Shown here piece by piece: positions 8,089 through 18,029 of a DNA stretch of 64,000 nt (the first letter of the stretch is position 1; the number at the start of each line of letters is the position of its first letter). The translations under genes and the position numbers were made by a program. Below the pieces are notes generated by a model that saw nothing but the letters and a program-made list of their open reading frames with translations, did no database searches and had not been told where the DNA came from. Source of the DNA: DASQHL01 sp963843685 (GTDB lineage: Bacteria > Chloroflexota > Dehalococcoidia > DSTF01 > JACRBR01); the NCBI GenBank assembly GCA_963843685.1, contig CAWJLO010000010.1, positions 620,001 to 684,000 on the forward strand, read 5' to 3'.

Positions 8089-9284
8089 GTGACCGCACCA
8101 CTGCACGGCGTCCGCGTCGTCGATTTGACGTCGGGCGTCGCCGGGCCGTGGTGTACGAAGCTCCTCGCCGACTACGGCGCCGACGTCGTCAAGATCGAGC
8201 GCCCCGGCACGGGCGACCCATCCCGCGGCCACGGCCGCTTCCCGGACGGCGTCCCCGACCGCGAGCGCAGCGCCCTCTTCCTCGCCCTCAACACCAGCAA
8301 GCGCAGCGTCACGCTCGATGTCGCCACATCGAGCGGGCGCGCGCTCCTGCTGCGTCTCGCCTCAGCCGCCGACGTCGTCGTCCACGACCACCGCCCGTCC
8401 GACCTGGCGCGGCCTCGTCCCTCGGCCACGACGCCTTCGCCGCCGTCAACCCCCGCGTCGTCACGACGTCCGTCACCGCCTTCGGCCAGAGCGGCCCCTA
8501 CGCGGACTGGCGCGCCACGAACATCGTCTCCTACGCCGCCGGCGGCCAGCACTACCTCGGCGGCGACCCCGACCGCGAGCCGCTACAGAACGGCGGCTAT
8601 CAGGCCGACCGCCAGGCCGGCACCTGGGCGTTCGGCGCCACCCTCGCCGCCCTCTGGCACGCGCGCGAGACCGGCGTCGGCCAGCAGGCCGAAGTCGCCG
8701 GTATGGAGGTCCAGGCGTCGATCCTCGAGCTCTACCTGCCCGACTTCGCCTACCGGAAGTCGGAAATCCTCAGCTCGCGCCGCGGCAACATCACCTCGGC
8801 CACCGTCGGCATCTATCCCGCCGCCGATGGCCACATCGGCATCCACGCCATGCCCAAGAACTGGCCCCAGCTCCTCGATGCCATGGACGCGCAGTGGATG
8901 GCCACCGACGAGCGCTTCGCCGACAACCGCGCCCGCCTCCAGAACGACGACGATCTCTCCGCGCAGTTCTACCTCTGGGCCACCGGCGTCACCCGCCGCG
9001 AGGCCTACGCCCGCGCCGGCGCCGCCCGCGCCCCCATCTCCCCGGTCAACACCGTCGCCGACCTCCTGGAGTCGGAGCACCTCGGCGAGCGCGCATTCTT
9101 CCGCGCCGTCGACCACCCCGCCGCCGGCGCGATGCAGTACCCCGGCCCGCCCGCGCGCATGTCCGCCACCCCGGCCGAGCTCCGCCCCGCCCCCCTCCTC
9201 GGCCAGCACACCACAGAAGTCCTCACCGAGCTCGGCCTGAGCGCCCGCGAAATCTGCGCCCTCGCCGCCGCTGGTGTCATATGA
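8089..9284 (+). CDS. CaiB/BaiF family CoA-transferase, frameshifted
   Basis: Family III CoA-transferase. The N-terminus L-H-G-V-R-V-V-D-L-T-S-G-V-A-G-P and L-L-A-D-Y-G-A-D-V-V-K-I-E are the classical start of CaiB/BaiF proteins, which move CoA between carboxylic acids. The frame changes near 8405-8430: R-P-S-D-L-A is followed, in the next frame, by L-G-H-D-A-F-A-A-V-N-P-R-V-V. The second part runs to TGA 9284 with the usual C-terminal G-P-P-A-R-M-S and G-Q-H-T-T-E-V-L segments. Repaired length is about 398 residues. The stop overlaps the ATG of the SET gene, so the two are probably co-translated. Start is GTG 8089. Confidence 0.8.
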
Positions 9285-9809
9285 CGGCCGCCCGCTCCCG
9301 CTACCGCGACACCACCTGGCTCACGCCGAAGGCGGAGGTGCGCGACTCGACCATCGAGGGGCGCGGCCTCTTCGCCCTGGAGCCGATCGCCGCCGGCGAA
9401 ACCGTCATCGTCATGGGCGGCCGCATCGTCACCGATGACGAATTCCGCGCGCTCAATCTCACGAAGTACAGCGCGGCCGCCATCGGCGAAGGACTGCACA
9501 TCCTCCTCGACTCGCCCACGCCCGCCGACTTCGGCAATCACTCTTGCGACGCCAACACGTGGATGTGCGACGAGGTCACCACCTGCGCGAGGCGCGACAT
9601 CGTCCCCGGCGAGGAGATCACCATCGACTACGCCGTCCAGACCGCGTCGCCCGACTGGTCGATGCCCTGCAGCTGCGGCTCGCCACTCTGCCGCAGCACG
9701 GTCTCCGGCGACAGACTGGCGGCTCCCCGACGTCCAGAGCCGCTACGCCGGCCACTTCTCCCCGTTCCTCAACACCCGCATCGCCCGTCTGATCGGAGAG
9801 TCGTCGTGA
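9281..9809 (+). CDS. SET domain-containing protein, frameshifted near the C-terminus
   Basis: A compact SET protein of about 175 residues. Visible motifs are the SET start I-E-G-R-G-L-F-A, the catalytic core N-H-S-C-D-A-N, G-E-E-I-T-I-D-Y, and a post-SET-like C-x-C-x4-C (C-S-C-G-S-P-L-C). SET proteins methylate lysine using S-adenosylmethionine. At 9708-9712 an extra A breaks the frame; the continuation D-W-R-L-P-D-V-Q-S-R-Y-A-G-H-F ends at TGA 9809. ATG 9281 overlaps the stop of the CoA-transferase. With a histone-like protein encoded 1.2 kb upstream, a protein-methylation role can be imagined, but nothing here shows it. Confidence 0.78.
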
Positions 9810-9831
9810 CTGCACGCCACCAGAGTCGCAA

Positions 9832-9930
9832 GCGGGAGTGCAGAGAGCGCAGCGCCCTCTGCCGGGGGGCTCCGGGGGGGCACCCCGGAAATTCCTTTGA
9901 GGGTGTTGCTAGGTACGCGCCAGCGGACAC
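9832..9930 (+). repeat. Dispersed hairpin repeat, copy A
   Basis: First of seven copies. It shows the family's three parts: a GCAGAGAGCGCAGCGCCCTC hairpin segment, a C/G-run hairpin (here slightly degenerate, with CCCC instead of CCCCCC), and the tail GTACGCGCCAGCGGACAC. It begins 22 nt after the SET gene stop. Confidence 0.8.
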
Positions 9931-9952
9931 AGCGGCACCCGGAGCCGCGATC

Positions 9953-10057
9953 ATGACCCCAACTCCCCAGCCGCCAACCCATCCCCTGCCGCGAAGCGGC
10001 ATCAAATCCTCGACCTCACGATGATCAGCGCCGGCATCGGGGTGGTGCGCACGCTGT
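9953..10057 (+). pseudogene. Truncated 5' remnant of a CaiB-type CoA-transferase gene
   Basis: From ATG 9953 the sequence encodes M-T-P-T-P-Q-P-P-T-H-P-L-P-R-S-G-I-K and, after one missing A in an A-run, I-L-D-L-T-M-I-S-A-G. This closely matches the first 30 residues of the intact CoA-transferase at 10239 (P-L-P-L-S-G-I-R-I-L-D-L-T-M-V-W-A-G). After that the similarity ends. It sits between repeat copies A and B, each of which is followed by such a 5' end, suggesting duplication of a repeat plus gene start followed by decay. Confidence 0.6.
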
Positions 10058-10090
10058 CGCGCGTGCCCCATCCGGCGCAGGCGCGACAGG

Positions 10091-10189
10091 CGGCAGTGCA
10101 GAGGGCGCAGCGCCTCTGCCGGGGGGCTCCGGGGGGTGTCCCCCCGGAAATTCCCTTTAGGGTGTTGCTGGGTACGCGCAAGCGGACAC
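10091..10189 (+). repeat. Dispersed hairpin repeat, copy B
   Basis: Same order as the other copies: GCAGAGGGCGCAGCGCCTCT, then GGGGGGTGTCCCCCC, an AT-richer spacer shared with copy A (ATTCC-TTT-AGGGTGTTGCT), and the tail GTACGCGCAAGCGGACAC. Copies A and B share the spacer and are nearest relatives. Confidence 0.82.
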
Positions 10190-10238
10190 AGCGACACCCG
10201 CTCTCCGTAACACAACCCATCCGTCCGGAGGCGTCGCC

Positions 10239-11510
10239 ATGACGACCCCCCAGGTCTCGCCTCCCACCTCCCATCCCCTGCCGCTCAGCGGCATAAGGAT
10301 CCTCGACCTCACCATGGTCTGGGCCGGCCCCGCGGGCACCCGCCTCCTCGCCGATATGGGCGCCGAGGTCATCAAGGTGGAGTCCGCCCGCTCCTGGGAC
10401 ATGCTCCGCTCACTCCACCTGCTCGGCGGCCAGACGCCGCAGTGGTGGGACAAGGCCGCCTACTTCAACCACAACAACCGCAACAAGTACGCCTGCACGC
10501 TCGACCTCCAGACGGATCGAGGCCGCGAACTCGCCCTCCGTCTCGCCGCCATCTCCGACGTCGTCTTCGAGAACTACCGCGCCGACGTCGTCGGCAAGCT
10601 ACGCCTGGACTACGACGACCTCCGCCGCGTGAAGCCCGACATCATCCTCGTCTCCATGCCAAGCCACGGGAAATCCGGCCCGGAGTCCCACCACGTCGCC
10701 TACGGCACCAACGTCGAGCAGCTCGCCGGCCTCGTCTCCGTCACCGGCTACCCCGGCATGGGCCCCCACAAGTCGCCCATCGCCTACGGCGACCCCAACG
10801 CCGGCGCGCTCGCCGCCGCCGCCGCGCTCGCCGCCCTCCACCACCGCCGCCTCACCGGCGAGGGCCAGCACGTCGAGGTCGCGCAGTGGGAGGCCATGGT
10901 CGGCAACGTCGGCGAGTTCATCCTCGGCTACCAGATGGACGGCCAAACCGGTGATCCGATCGGCAACCGCCACGTCTCCCGCGTCCAGGGCGTCTACCCC
11001 TGCGCCGGCGACGACGACTGGGTCGCCGTCTCTGTCGGCTCCGACGCCGAATTCGCCCTCCTCGCGAACGCCATCGGCCGCCCCGACCTGCCGCGCGACG
11101 ATCGCTTCGCCGACGTCGTCTCCCGCCACCGCAACCACGACGATCTCGACGCCATCATTGGCGACTGGACGAAACAGCGCACCCAGCTCGAGGCCGCGCA
11201 CGCCCTCCAGGACGCCGGCGTCCCCGCCGCCCCCGTCCTCCGCATCCGCGACCTCATGGCAAACGAGCACCTGCGCGCCCGCGGATTCTGGGAGAGCGTC
11301 ACCCACGCCGCCGCCGGCACCTGGGACATGGAGGGCGTCACCTGGCGCATGTCCCGCACCCCCGGCCACGTCCGCGTCCCCCCGCCCATGTTCGGCGAGC
11401 ACAACGACTGGGTCCTCCGCGACCTCCTGGGCCTCACCGACGCCGAGATCGCCGCCCTCGACGCCCAGCACGTCACCGCCCGCGAACCCGACCAGCGCGT
11501 CCACGCATGA
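10239..11510 (+). CDS. CaiB/BaiF family CoA-transferase
   Basis: An intact 423-residue family III CoA-transferase. It opens with S-G-I-R-I-L-D-L-T-M-V-W-A-G-P and L-L-A-D-M-G-A-E-V-I-K-V-E, has the Y-G-D-P-N-A-G segment with the Asp that forms the acyl-aspartyl intermediate in the family, and ends with the usual G-H-V-R-V-P-P-P-M-F-G-E-H. It transfers CoA between organic acids; the substrate is not deducible. ATG 10239 follows GGAGG by 9 nt. It is a paralogue of the gene at 8089, and a remnant of a close copy lies just upstream. Confidence 0.88.
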   Translation: MTTPQVSPPTSHPLPLSGIRILDLTMVWAGPAGTRLLADMGAEVIKVESARSWDMLRSLHLLGGQTPQWWDKAAYFNHNNRNKYACTLDLQTDRGRELALRLAAISDVVFENYRADVVGKLRLDYDDLRRVKPDIILVSMPSHGKSGPESHHVAYGTNVEQLAGLVSVTGYPGMGPHKSPIAYGDPNAGALAAAAALAALHHRRLTGEGQHVEVAQWEAMVGNVGEFILGYQMDGQTGDPIGNRHVSRVQGVYPCAGDDDWVAVSVGSDAEFALLANAIGRPDLPRDDRFADVVSRHRNHDDLDAIIGDWTKQRTQLEAAHALQDAGVPAAPVLRIRDLMANEHLRARGFWESVTHAAAGTWDMEGVTWRMSRTPGHVRVPPPMFGEHNDWVLRDLLGLTDAEIAALDAQHVTAREPDQRVHA

Positions 11511-11571
11511 AAATGTCTCGGCCAGAAACTCGAGCGGCGCCACGCTGGAACGCGGGGGTCGTGTGTGAGGC

Positions 11572-12438
11572 TTACGACTCTGCCGCCACGCCCGCGTCGG
11601 TGATGAACTGCCGGATCTGCGCCCCGTGCTCGATGGTGTGTCCGCGGCGCCCGTGATGATCCGGGCGTACGGCTGGCCCTTGTACTGAGCGGTGAGCGGG
11701 ACGGCCAGCGGCGTCTCCGCCTTCTCGTCCGTCATACCCGCAAGCGCGTCGCGCACCCTCTGACGGCAATAGTCGGCGTAACCGAGCATCTCGGCCCGCG
11801 TCCAGGCCCGCGGCAGGCTCGTCATCATCCAGTGCGGCTTGCCCGTGAACGGAGGCGGCGGCGCCCACGGTCCGACTCTCGCCCGTGAGGTCGTAATCCG
11901 AGGCACTCCAGCGCGTGCCACGCCACGCTCCACGGAGTCGACCGCCGCTGGACGAGCGCCTTGCGCAGTGCCGGGTCGGTCGACGCGCGCTTCCCGCCTC
12001 CGGCCCCGGCGGCGCTCGGCCCGAACAGGTCGATCGGTACTTCCCACATCGCTCCAATTCCCACAACTCGTCCGATGGTGTCGCAGCACGGCATGCGCAG
12101 CAAATCGCAGCGCTGCACGGACTCGACGTAGTTCTTCTCGATCTCCGGGATCACCGACAGGTGCGCCCGACTCTCCACACCAGACACTGGAAGTCCGCGT
12201 ACTCGACGATCGTCTCCGGCGCGTTCGCGTCGCCCAGCACGCGCCCCTCGCCTGTGACGACGCGCTCCGGCAGCTTCGTCGTGCTCCCGCTCGCCGACTG
12301 GTAGATCGCCAGCCCCACGCCGGCCGCCGCCGCCAACGCCACGATCCCGCCGAAGATGAACATCCTGCGCCGCGAGCGCCGCCGCACCCGGCTTGACCTG
12401 CCTGCATGGTGGGCGGGTGTGCCGTGTGATGCGGACAT
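11572..12438 (-). pseudogene. Degenerate locus: DsbA-like N-terminus joined to a DinB-like C-terminus
   Basis: ATG 12438 (behind GGGAGGGA) starts a basic cytoplasmic segment, one membrane helix (F-I-F-G-G-I-V-A-L-A-A-A-A-G-V) and the beginning of a DsbA-type thioredoxin fold (G-D-A-N-A-P-E-T-I-V-E-Y-A-D-F-Q-C). The frame then breaks near 12165; V-I-P-E-I-E-K-N-Y-V continues in a second frame. Further on, W-S-V-A-W-H-A-L-E-C-L, P-P-F-T-G-K-P-H-W and H-T-I-E-H-G-A-Q-I-R-Q-F, in three different frames, look like a DinB-superfamily protein ending at 11572. At least three frame changes and the mixed content suggest a deletion that fused two genes, or a badly assembled stretch. Confidence 0.5.
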
Positions 12439-12623
12439 GAGATCCCTCCCTGCGCGGCCGCCTTCGAAGGACGGCCCGCCTGAAGTATCGAAGCCCCCTT
12501 CCACGCCTCACAACAGGCATACGTCACGAATTGGTGGAGGATAGCCCTGCCTTTCCGGCCTTCTGGTAGAGAGCGTCCGCTAGACTTGGCAGCAGTGCCG
12601 TAGCGAGCGCGCGGGAGCCAGCC

Positions 12624-13612
<989 letters not shown>

Positions 13613-13616
<4 letters not shown>

Positions 13617-13960
13617 CCACGACGACGCTCCACCTCGTCCCCGCCGCCCTCTTCGATGCCTCCGACACCACCGCCCCCTACCTCCCCGAAGCGTTCGACC
13701 GCGACGGCTTCATCCACTGCACCGACGGCGCCCAGAACGTCGCCGATGTCGGCAACCGCTACTACCGCGACGACCCGCGCCCGTTCGTCGTGCTCGTCAT
13801 AGACGTTGCGAAGGTCGGCGAGCGCGTGGTGTACGAAGATGACGCGCGAATCTACCCCCACATCTACGGCCCGCTCCGCCGCGAGGCCATCGTCGCCGTC
13901 GCCCCCGTCCCGCGCGGCGTTGACGGGACATTTCTGCCGCCCCAACTTGACGCGCCCTGA
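13613..13960 (+). CDS. DUF952 domain-containing protein
   Basis: A 115-residue protein typical of DUF952: H-L-V-P-A near the start, D-R-D-G-F-I-H-C-T-D-G-A-Q at residues 30-42, and H-I-Y-G-P-L-R-R-E-A-I near the end. The family is small, cytoplasmic and of unknown reaction. GTG 13613 overlaps the stop of the MoxR gene (GTGA), so they are translationally coupled. No partner function is known for the pair. Confidence 0.82.
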
Positions 13961-14047
13961 CCCCGGCCGCGTTTAAGGATGAGAGGGAGGCCCGGTGCCT
14001 CCTTGGGGTCCGGCCCCGCTTCGGGGTACAGTGCGGCCGTCCCCGCA

Positions 14048-15211
14048 ATGCCCGCCTGTTTCGCGCCCCGAACGCGTTCGCATCTGGAGGCACGCCCGCT
14101 CTTGCCGTTTCTGGCATCCATCGTCGCGTTTTCGCTGCCGTTGCTGGCGGCCATCGTCCCCAACTTCGGTCTGTCGTCGAGCCAGCCCGCACAACCGCCG
14201 TTCCCCGCTCCCCCCGGCTACCTCCTGCCGTGGATCGCCGGCGAAACACACACCGTGACGCAGGGAGAGGACACGACCCTCACCCACAACGGCCTCGCCG
14301 CCTACGCCTTCGACTTCAATCTCGACTACGACATCGTCGTCGCCGCACGCGGCGGCAGGGTGGCGATGGTGCGCCAGGACTCCACCGTCGGTGGCTGCAA
14401 CGCCATCTTCTCCGGCGCAGGGAACTTCGTCGTCATCGACCACGGTGACGGCACATCGGGGCTCTACCTCCACCTCGCGCCCAACGCCGTGCTGGTGACC
14501 GTCGGCCAGATCGTCGCCCAGGGCGACGCGCTCGGCGTCTCCGGCGAGACCGGCCTCACCTGCTCCGACGACAACAGCGGCCCGGGACGCCACCTGCACT
14601 TCCAGGTCGAGAGGACCGACCCCGCGCACTACTTCACCCAGTCGCTGCCGATCGCGTTCGATGACATTGCGAGCAACGACGGCGTGCCGACAGAGGGCGC
14701 GTCCTACGTCTCGTTGAACGGCCGCGACGGCGCCGCGCTTGGAACGCTCACCCCCCACCGCCAGCAGCGCCCGTTCAACCCCCTGGCAAAGCCCGCCGAC
14801 CCCACGCTGCTCGAAGGCGACAAGGACGCACCGCCACCGCCGCCCGCCGGCACGGCCACCCCGGACGACGCCGGCGCCTCGGCCGACCCGAGCATGACGC
14901 CGCGCCCGACGCGCACCGGCACGTCGACGCCACGTCCCACCCGCACGCCGACGAACACGCCCGTGCCGAGCGGCACCCCCGCGCCCACGGACACCCCCGC
15001 CCCGAGCAGTACGCCCGTCCCGACGGACACACCGCAGCCGTCGCCGACGGATACGCCACCACCGCCGCCGACAAACACACCGCCGCCGACGAGCACACCA
15101 CCGCCGCCGACCAGCACTCCGCCGCCGACGGATACGGCGACAAGCGGCGGCTCGCCCTCGGATACCCCCGTCGCCGATACCGCCACCTCCACGCCAACGC
15201 CAGCGTCATAG
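14048..15211 (+). CDS. Secreted M23 family metallopeptidase with Thr/Pro-rich tail
   Basis: About 387 residues. A hydrophobic signal or anchor segment (L-L-P-F-L-A-S-I-V-A-F-S-L-P-L) is followed by an M23/LytM domain: T-H-N-G-L-A-A-Y-A-F-D-F, V-V-I-D-H-G-D-G-T-S, and the metal motif G-R-H-L-H-F. M23 enzymes cut peptidoglycan cross-bridges. From residue about 255 the chain is a disordered stretch of T-P-x repeats, a feature common in exported Chloroflexota proteins. Neither possible ATG (13979 or 14048) has a good ribosome site; I prefer 14048 because it brings the signal segment close to the N-terminus. Confidence 0.75.
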   Translation: MPACFAPRTRSHLEARPLLPFLASIVAFSLPLLAAIVPNFGLSSSQPAQPPFPAPPGYLLPWIAGETHTVTQGEDTTLTHNGLAAYAFDFNLDYDIVVAARGGRVAMVRQDSTVGGCNAIFSGAGNFVVIDHGDGTSGLYLHLAPNAVLVTVGQIVAQGDALGVSGETGLTCSDDNSGPGRHLHFQVERTDPAHYFTQSLPIAFDDIASNDGVPTEGASYVSLNGRDGAALGTLTPHRQQRPFNPLAKPADPTLLEGDKDAPPPPPAGTATPDDAGASADPSMTPRPTRTGTSTPRPTRTPTNTPVPSGTPAPTDTPAPSSTPVPTDTPQPSPTDTPPPPPTNTPPPTSTPPPPTSTPPPTDTATSGGSPSDTPVADTATSTPTPAS

Positions 15212-15254
15212 CTCGCGGCGTCACCTCGCGGGCCGGCCCTCCGATCTCTCGCTC

Positions 15255-15283
15255 TTGACGCGACCCTCGCACGGTCGGAGAAT
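15255..15283 (+). promoter_or_regulatory. Candidate sigma-70 promoter of the SnoaL-like gene
   Basis: TTGACG (15255-15260) and GAGAAT (15278-15283) are 17 nt apart, ahead of the gene starting at 15343. The -35 is near consensus and the -10 matches four of six positions. Confidence 0.5.
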
Positions 15284-15342
15284 CACCGATGCTCCTCCAA
15301 ACGCGCTCGGAGGGACCCTTTTCGATGGACAGGAGGCGATCA

Positions 15343-15738
15343 ATGTCACTTGAGCAAAACAAGGCGATCGCGCGACGCTGGTTTGACGAAGTCATCAACG
15401 CCAGGCGCGTCGACGCCATTGACGAGATCTACGCGCCGCAGTACGTGCATCACTTCCCGGGCGGGCGCGACATGGACCGCGTGCAGGCCAGGGCGTTCGC
15501 AACGGCGATTCTGGCGGCGTTTCCGGATCGCGTGACTGAGATCGAGGATCAGGTCGCCGAGGGCGATCGTGTTGTGACCCGATTTATCAGCCGTGGCACG
15601 CAGCATCGCGAGTTCATGGGCCGGCCACCGGGCGGTGAGACCACGACGGTTGGTATCTGCATCAGCCGAATTGAAGACGGCCGCGTCGCGGAGGACTGGG
15701 AGATCATCGACTTGGCGTCCGGAGCCTTTAAGGTCTGA
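15343..15738 (+). CDS. SnoaL-like ester cyclase family protein
   Basis: A 131-residue single-domain protein with the NTF2/SnoaL signature: R-R-W-F-D-E-V-I-N at the start, a Y-V-H-H-F-P core, F-P-D-R-V-T-E-I-E-D and the ending I-E-D-G-R-V-A-E-D-W-E-I-I-D. The family includes polyketide cyclases and many small hydrolase-like proteins, so the reaction is open. ATG 15343 is chosen over upstream in-frame ATGs because AGGAGG lies 7 nt before it. It stands alone, between the M23 gene and the MATE gene. Confidence 0.8.
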   Translation: MSLEQNKAIARRWFDEVINARRVDAIDEIYAPQYVHHFPGGRDMDRVQARAFATAILAAFPDRVTEIEDQVAEGDRVVTRFISRGTQHREFMGRPPGGETTTVGICISRIEDGRVAEDWEIIDLASGAFKV

Positions 15739-15880
15739 CCTCGATCGCGGATGCTGGCCACGCCTTGCGGGGATGTCTCTCGTCTGCGGGCGCCTCCGCC
15801 CCACTCCACCACCGACCAGTCATCAGCAATCAGCGTGCTACCCTGCACGACCAACAACTCGCGATCGATCCGAGGCTCCC

Positions 15881-17263
15881 GTGACGACCGACGTTGACGT
15901 TCTGCCGCCACCGTACACTGGCGCGCTCAACCTGTCCGGCACAGGCATCTCCCGCACCATCCTCAAGCTCGCCTGGCCCGTCGTCGTCGAGCGCTTCTCC
16001 ATCTCCGTCCTCAGCGCCGTCGACGCCGCCCTCGTCGGCCACTACGTCGGCGCCGACGGCCTCGCCGCCGTCGGCATCGGCGCCCTGCTCTTCTGGATCC
16101 CGCTCGCCGGCGCCCTCGCCTTCGACGTCGGCTCGACCGCCGTCGTCGCCCGAGACGTCGGCGCCGGCGACCACTCGCGCGTCCAGCTCGGACTGCACAC
16201 CGCCATCGTCGGCGCCCTCGTCTGGGGCCTCCTCTGCACCGCCGTCGTCGAGGCGTTCGCGCCCCAGCTCATGCAGCTCATGGGCGCGCAGGGCGACGTG
16301 CGCCCGCTCGGCGTCGAGTATCTCCGCTACGGCGCCATCGGCTTCCCGATGCTCATGGCCCTCTACGCCGTCAGCGGCTCCCTCCGCGGCATGGGCAACA
16401 CCTGGATGCCGATGGTCATCCTCGTCATCGTCAACCTCGTCAACGCGATCGTCAGCTTCAGCCTCATCAGCGGCCTCGTCGCCGATCTCGGTGTCCGCGC
16501 GTCAGGCATCGGCTACGCCACCGCCGGCATGACCGGCGGCATCCTCGCGCTCGCCCTCGCCGCCAGCGGCGCCGCCCCGGTGCGCATGGACGTGCGCCAC
16601 CTGCACCGCGTCTCCCGCGCCGCCTTCTCCCGTCTCTCCCGCATCGGCCTCCCCGTCGGCCTCGAGGAGGCGCAGTTCATGCTCGCCTTCCTCGTCTACA
16701 CGCGCATCATCGCCCACCTCGGCACCGATCAGCTCGCCGCCCACACCCTCGCGCTGCGCGCGCTCGAGATGGCCATTCTCCCCGGCTTCGCCCTCGGCAC
16801 CGCCGCCACCGCCCTCGTCGGCCAGTACCTCGGCGCCCAGCGCCCCGACCTCGCCGAGGTCGTCGCGAAGCGCGTGCGCCTCTTCGGCGTGATCGCCCTC
16901 ACCACGATGGCCGTCGTCCAGTTCGCCCTCGCGCCCTACGTCGTGCGCCTCTTCGTCGATGATCCCCACGTCGTCGACATCGGCGCCAAGCTGCTGCGCG
17001 TCTTCGCCTTCGCCCTGCCCGGCATGGGCCTGCACGCCACGATGGCCGGCGCGCTCCGCGGCGCCGGCGACGTCCGATTCGTCCTCGGCACCTTCACCGT
17101 CACCGCCTGGGGCGTCCGCGTGCCGATGGCCGCCGCGATGGTCCTCCTCCTCGGCCTCAGCGCGCCCTTCGCCTGGCTCGCCGCCGTCGCCGAAAACTGG
17201 ACCCGCGCCGTCCTCATCTTCCGCCGCTTCCAGCAGGGCCGCTGGAAGACCCTCCAGGTGTAG
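15881..17263 (+). CDS. MATE family efflux transporter
   Basis: A 460-residue membrane protein with about twelve hydrophobic segments and MATE hallmarks: a first helix I-L-K-L-A-W-P-V-V-V-E, V-D-A-A-L-V-G-H-Y-V-G near residue 45, G-M-G-N-T-W in the sixth helix region and the repeat of this pattern in the second half (G-Q-Y-L-G-A, G-A-G-D-V-R). MATE proteins export cationic or xenobiotic compounds using Na+ or H+ gradients. Start is GTG 15881; a weak GAGG lies upstream. The small membrane protein at 17275 follows by 11 nt and may be co-transcribed. Confidence 0.9.
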   Translation: MTTDVDVLPPPYTGALNLSGTGISRTILKLAWPVVVERFSISVLSAVDAALVGHYVGADGLAAVGIGALLFWIPLAGALAFDVGSTAVVARDVGAGDHSRVQLGLHTAIVGALVWGLLCTAVVEAFAPQLMQLMGAQGDVRPLGVEYLRYGAIGFPMLMALYAVSGSLRGMGNTWMPMVILVIVNLVNAIVSFSLISGLVADLGVRASGIGYATAGMTGGILALALAASGAAPVRMDVRHLHRVSRAAFSRLSRIGLPVGLEEAQFMLAFLVYTRIIAHLGTDQLAAHTLALRALEMAILPGFALGTAATALVGQYLGAQRPDLAEVVAKRVRLFGVIALTTMAVVQFALAPYVVRLFVDDPHVVDIGAKLLRVFAFALPGMGLHATMAGALRGAGDVRFVLGTFTVTAWGVRVPMAAAMVLLLGLSAPFAWLAAVAENWTRAVLIFRRFQQGRWKTLQV

Positions 17264-17274
17264 CGAGGCGGTAC

Positions 17275-17691
17275 ATGCGGCCCACGACCTTCCAGCCCCG
17301 CGCCCGCACCCTCGTCATCGCCGTAGAGCTCGTCATGGGCATCGGCGCCATCTACGGCGGCCTCAGCCTCCTCCACGACGCCGAATCCTTCGGCGTGAAA
17401 GAAGCGTGGCTCGACGGCTCCCCCTTCGCCGACTACACAATCCCCGCGCTCTTCCTGCTCATCGTCATCGGCGGCGGCATGCTCGCGTCCGCGTTCCTCG
17501 CCTGGCGACGCAGCCCCCTCGCCCCACGAGCCGCCCTCGCCATGGGCGTCACGCTCGTCGCCTGGCTCATCATCGAGACAGCCATCATCCGCTTCCACGG
17601 CCCCCAGCAGCCCATCCTCCTCGCCCTCTGCGGCGCATCCGCCGTCACCCTCATCGCCGCCTCCACCCGCACCCTCCTCGACCGCCCGTGA
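17275..17691 (+). CDS. Small four-helix membrane protein, unknown function
   Basis: A 138-residue protein with four predicted membrane helices at about residues 13-32, 57-75, 86-105 and 112-128. I recognise no catalytic motif. ATG 17275 follows GCGAGGCGG. It is 11 nt behind the MATE gene, suggesting an operon, but its role in export is only a guess. Repeat copy C lies 193 nt after it. Confidence 0.65.
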   Translation: MRPTTFQPRARTLVIAVELVMGIGAIYGGLSLLHDAESFGVKEAWLDGSPFADYTIPALFLLIVIGGGMLASAFLAWRRSPLAPRAALAMGVTLVAWLIIETAIIRFHGPQQPILLALCGASAVTLIAASTRTLLDRP

Positions 17692-17883
17692 CGCACCCCG
17701 AACCATTTACGTGCATGCGCGCGATCCAGGGGAACCCCACCACACGGGTCGGTGGAAATGCACACGACAGGCGGTTGCCGTTGCAACAAGCATGATTCGG
17801 GCGGACGAAGCGCCTTCTGCGAGCAGCGCATCTCGCCGAAGCCAGCACCGCAACGCATCACGCAAGGCGCGTAGCGCCAAAGC

Positions 17884-17955
17884 GCGGAAGTGCAGAGGGC
17901 GCAGCGCCTCTGCCGGGGGATCCGGGGGTGTCCCCCGGGGAAAGTCGGTTTAAGG
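17884..17955 (+). repeat. Dispersed hairpin repeat, copy C (short)
   Basis: Contains the first hairpin (GCAGAGGGCGCAGCGCCTCT) and the second (GGGGGTGTCCCCC) but lacks the terminal GTACGCGC-AGCGGACAC tail. It is the most truncated member. The rest of 17692-18029 holds no gene that I can support. Confidence 0.75.
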
Positions 17956-18029
17956 AGGGCGAAGCAGCCCGCCAGGGATGCGCAGCCCTCCGCTCCCCGA
18001 CAGCCCACGACCATCCCCTATCCTGAAGC

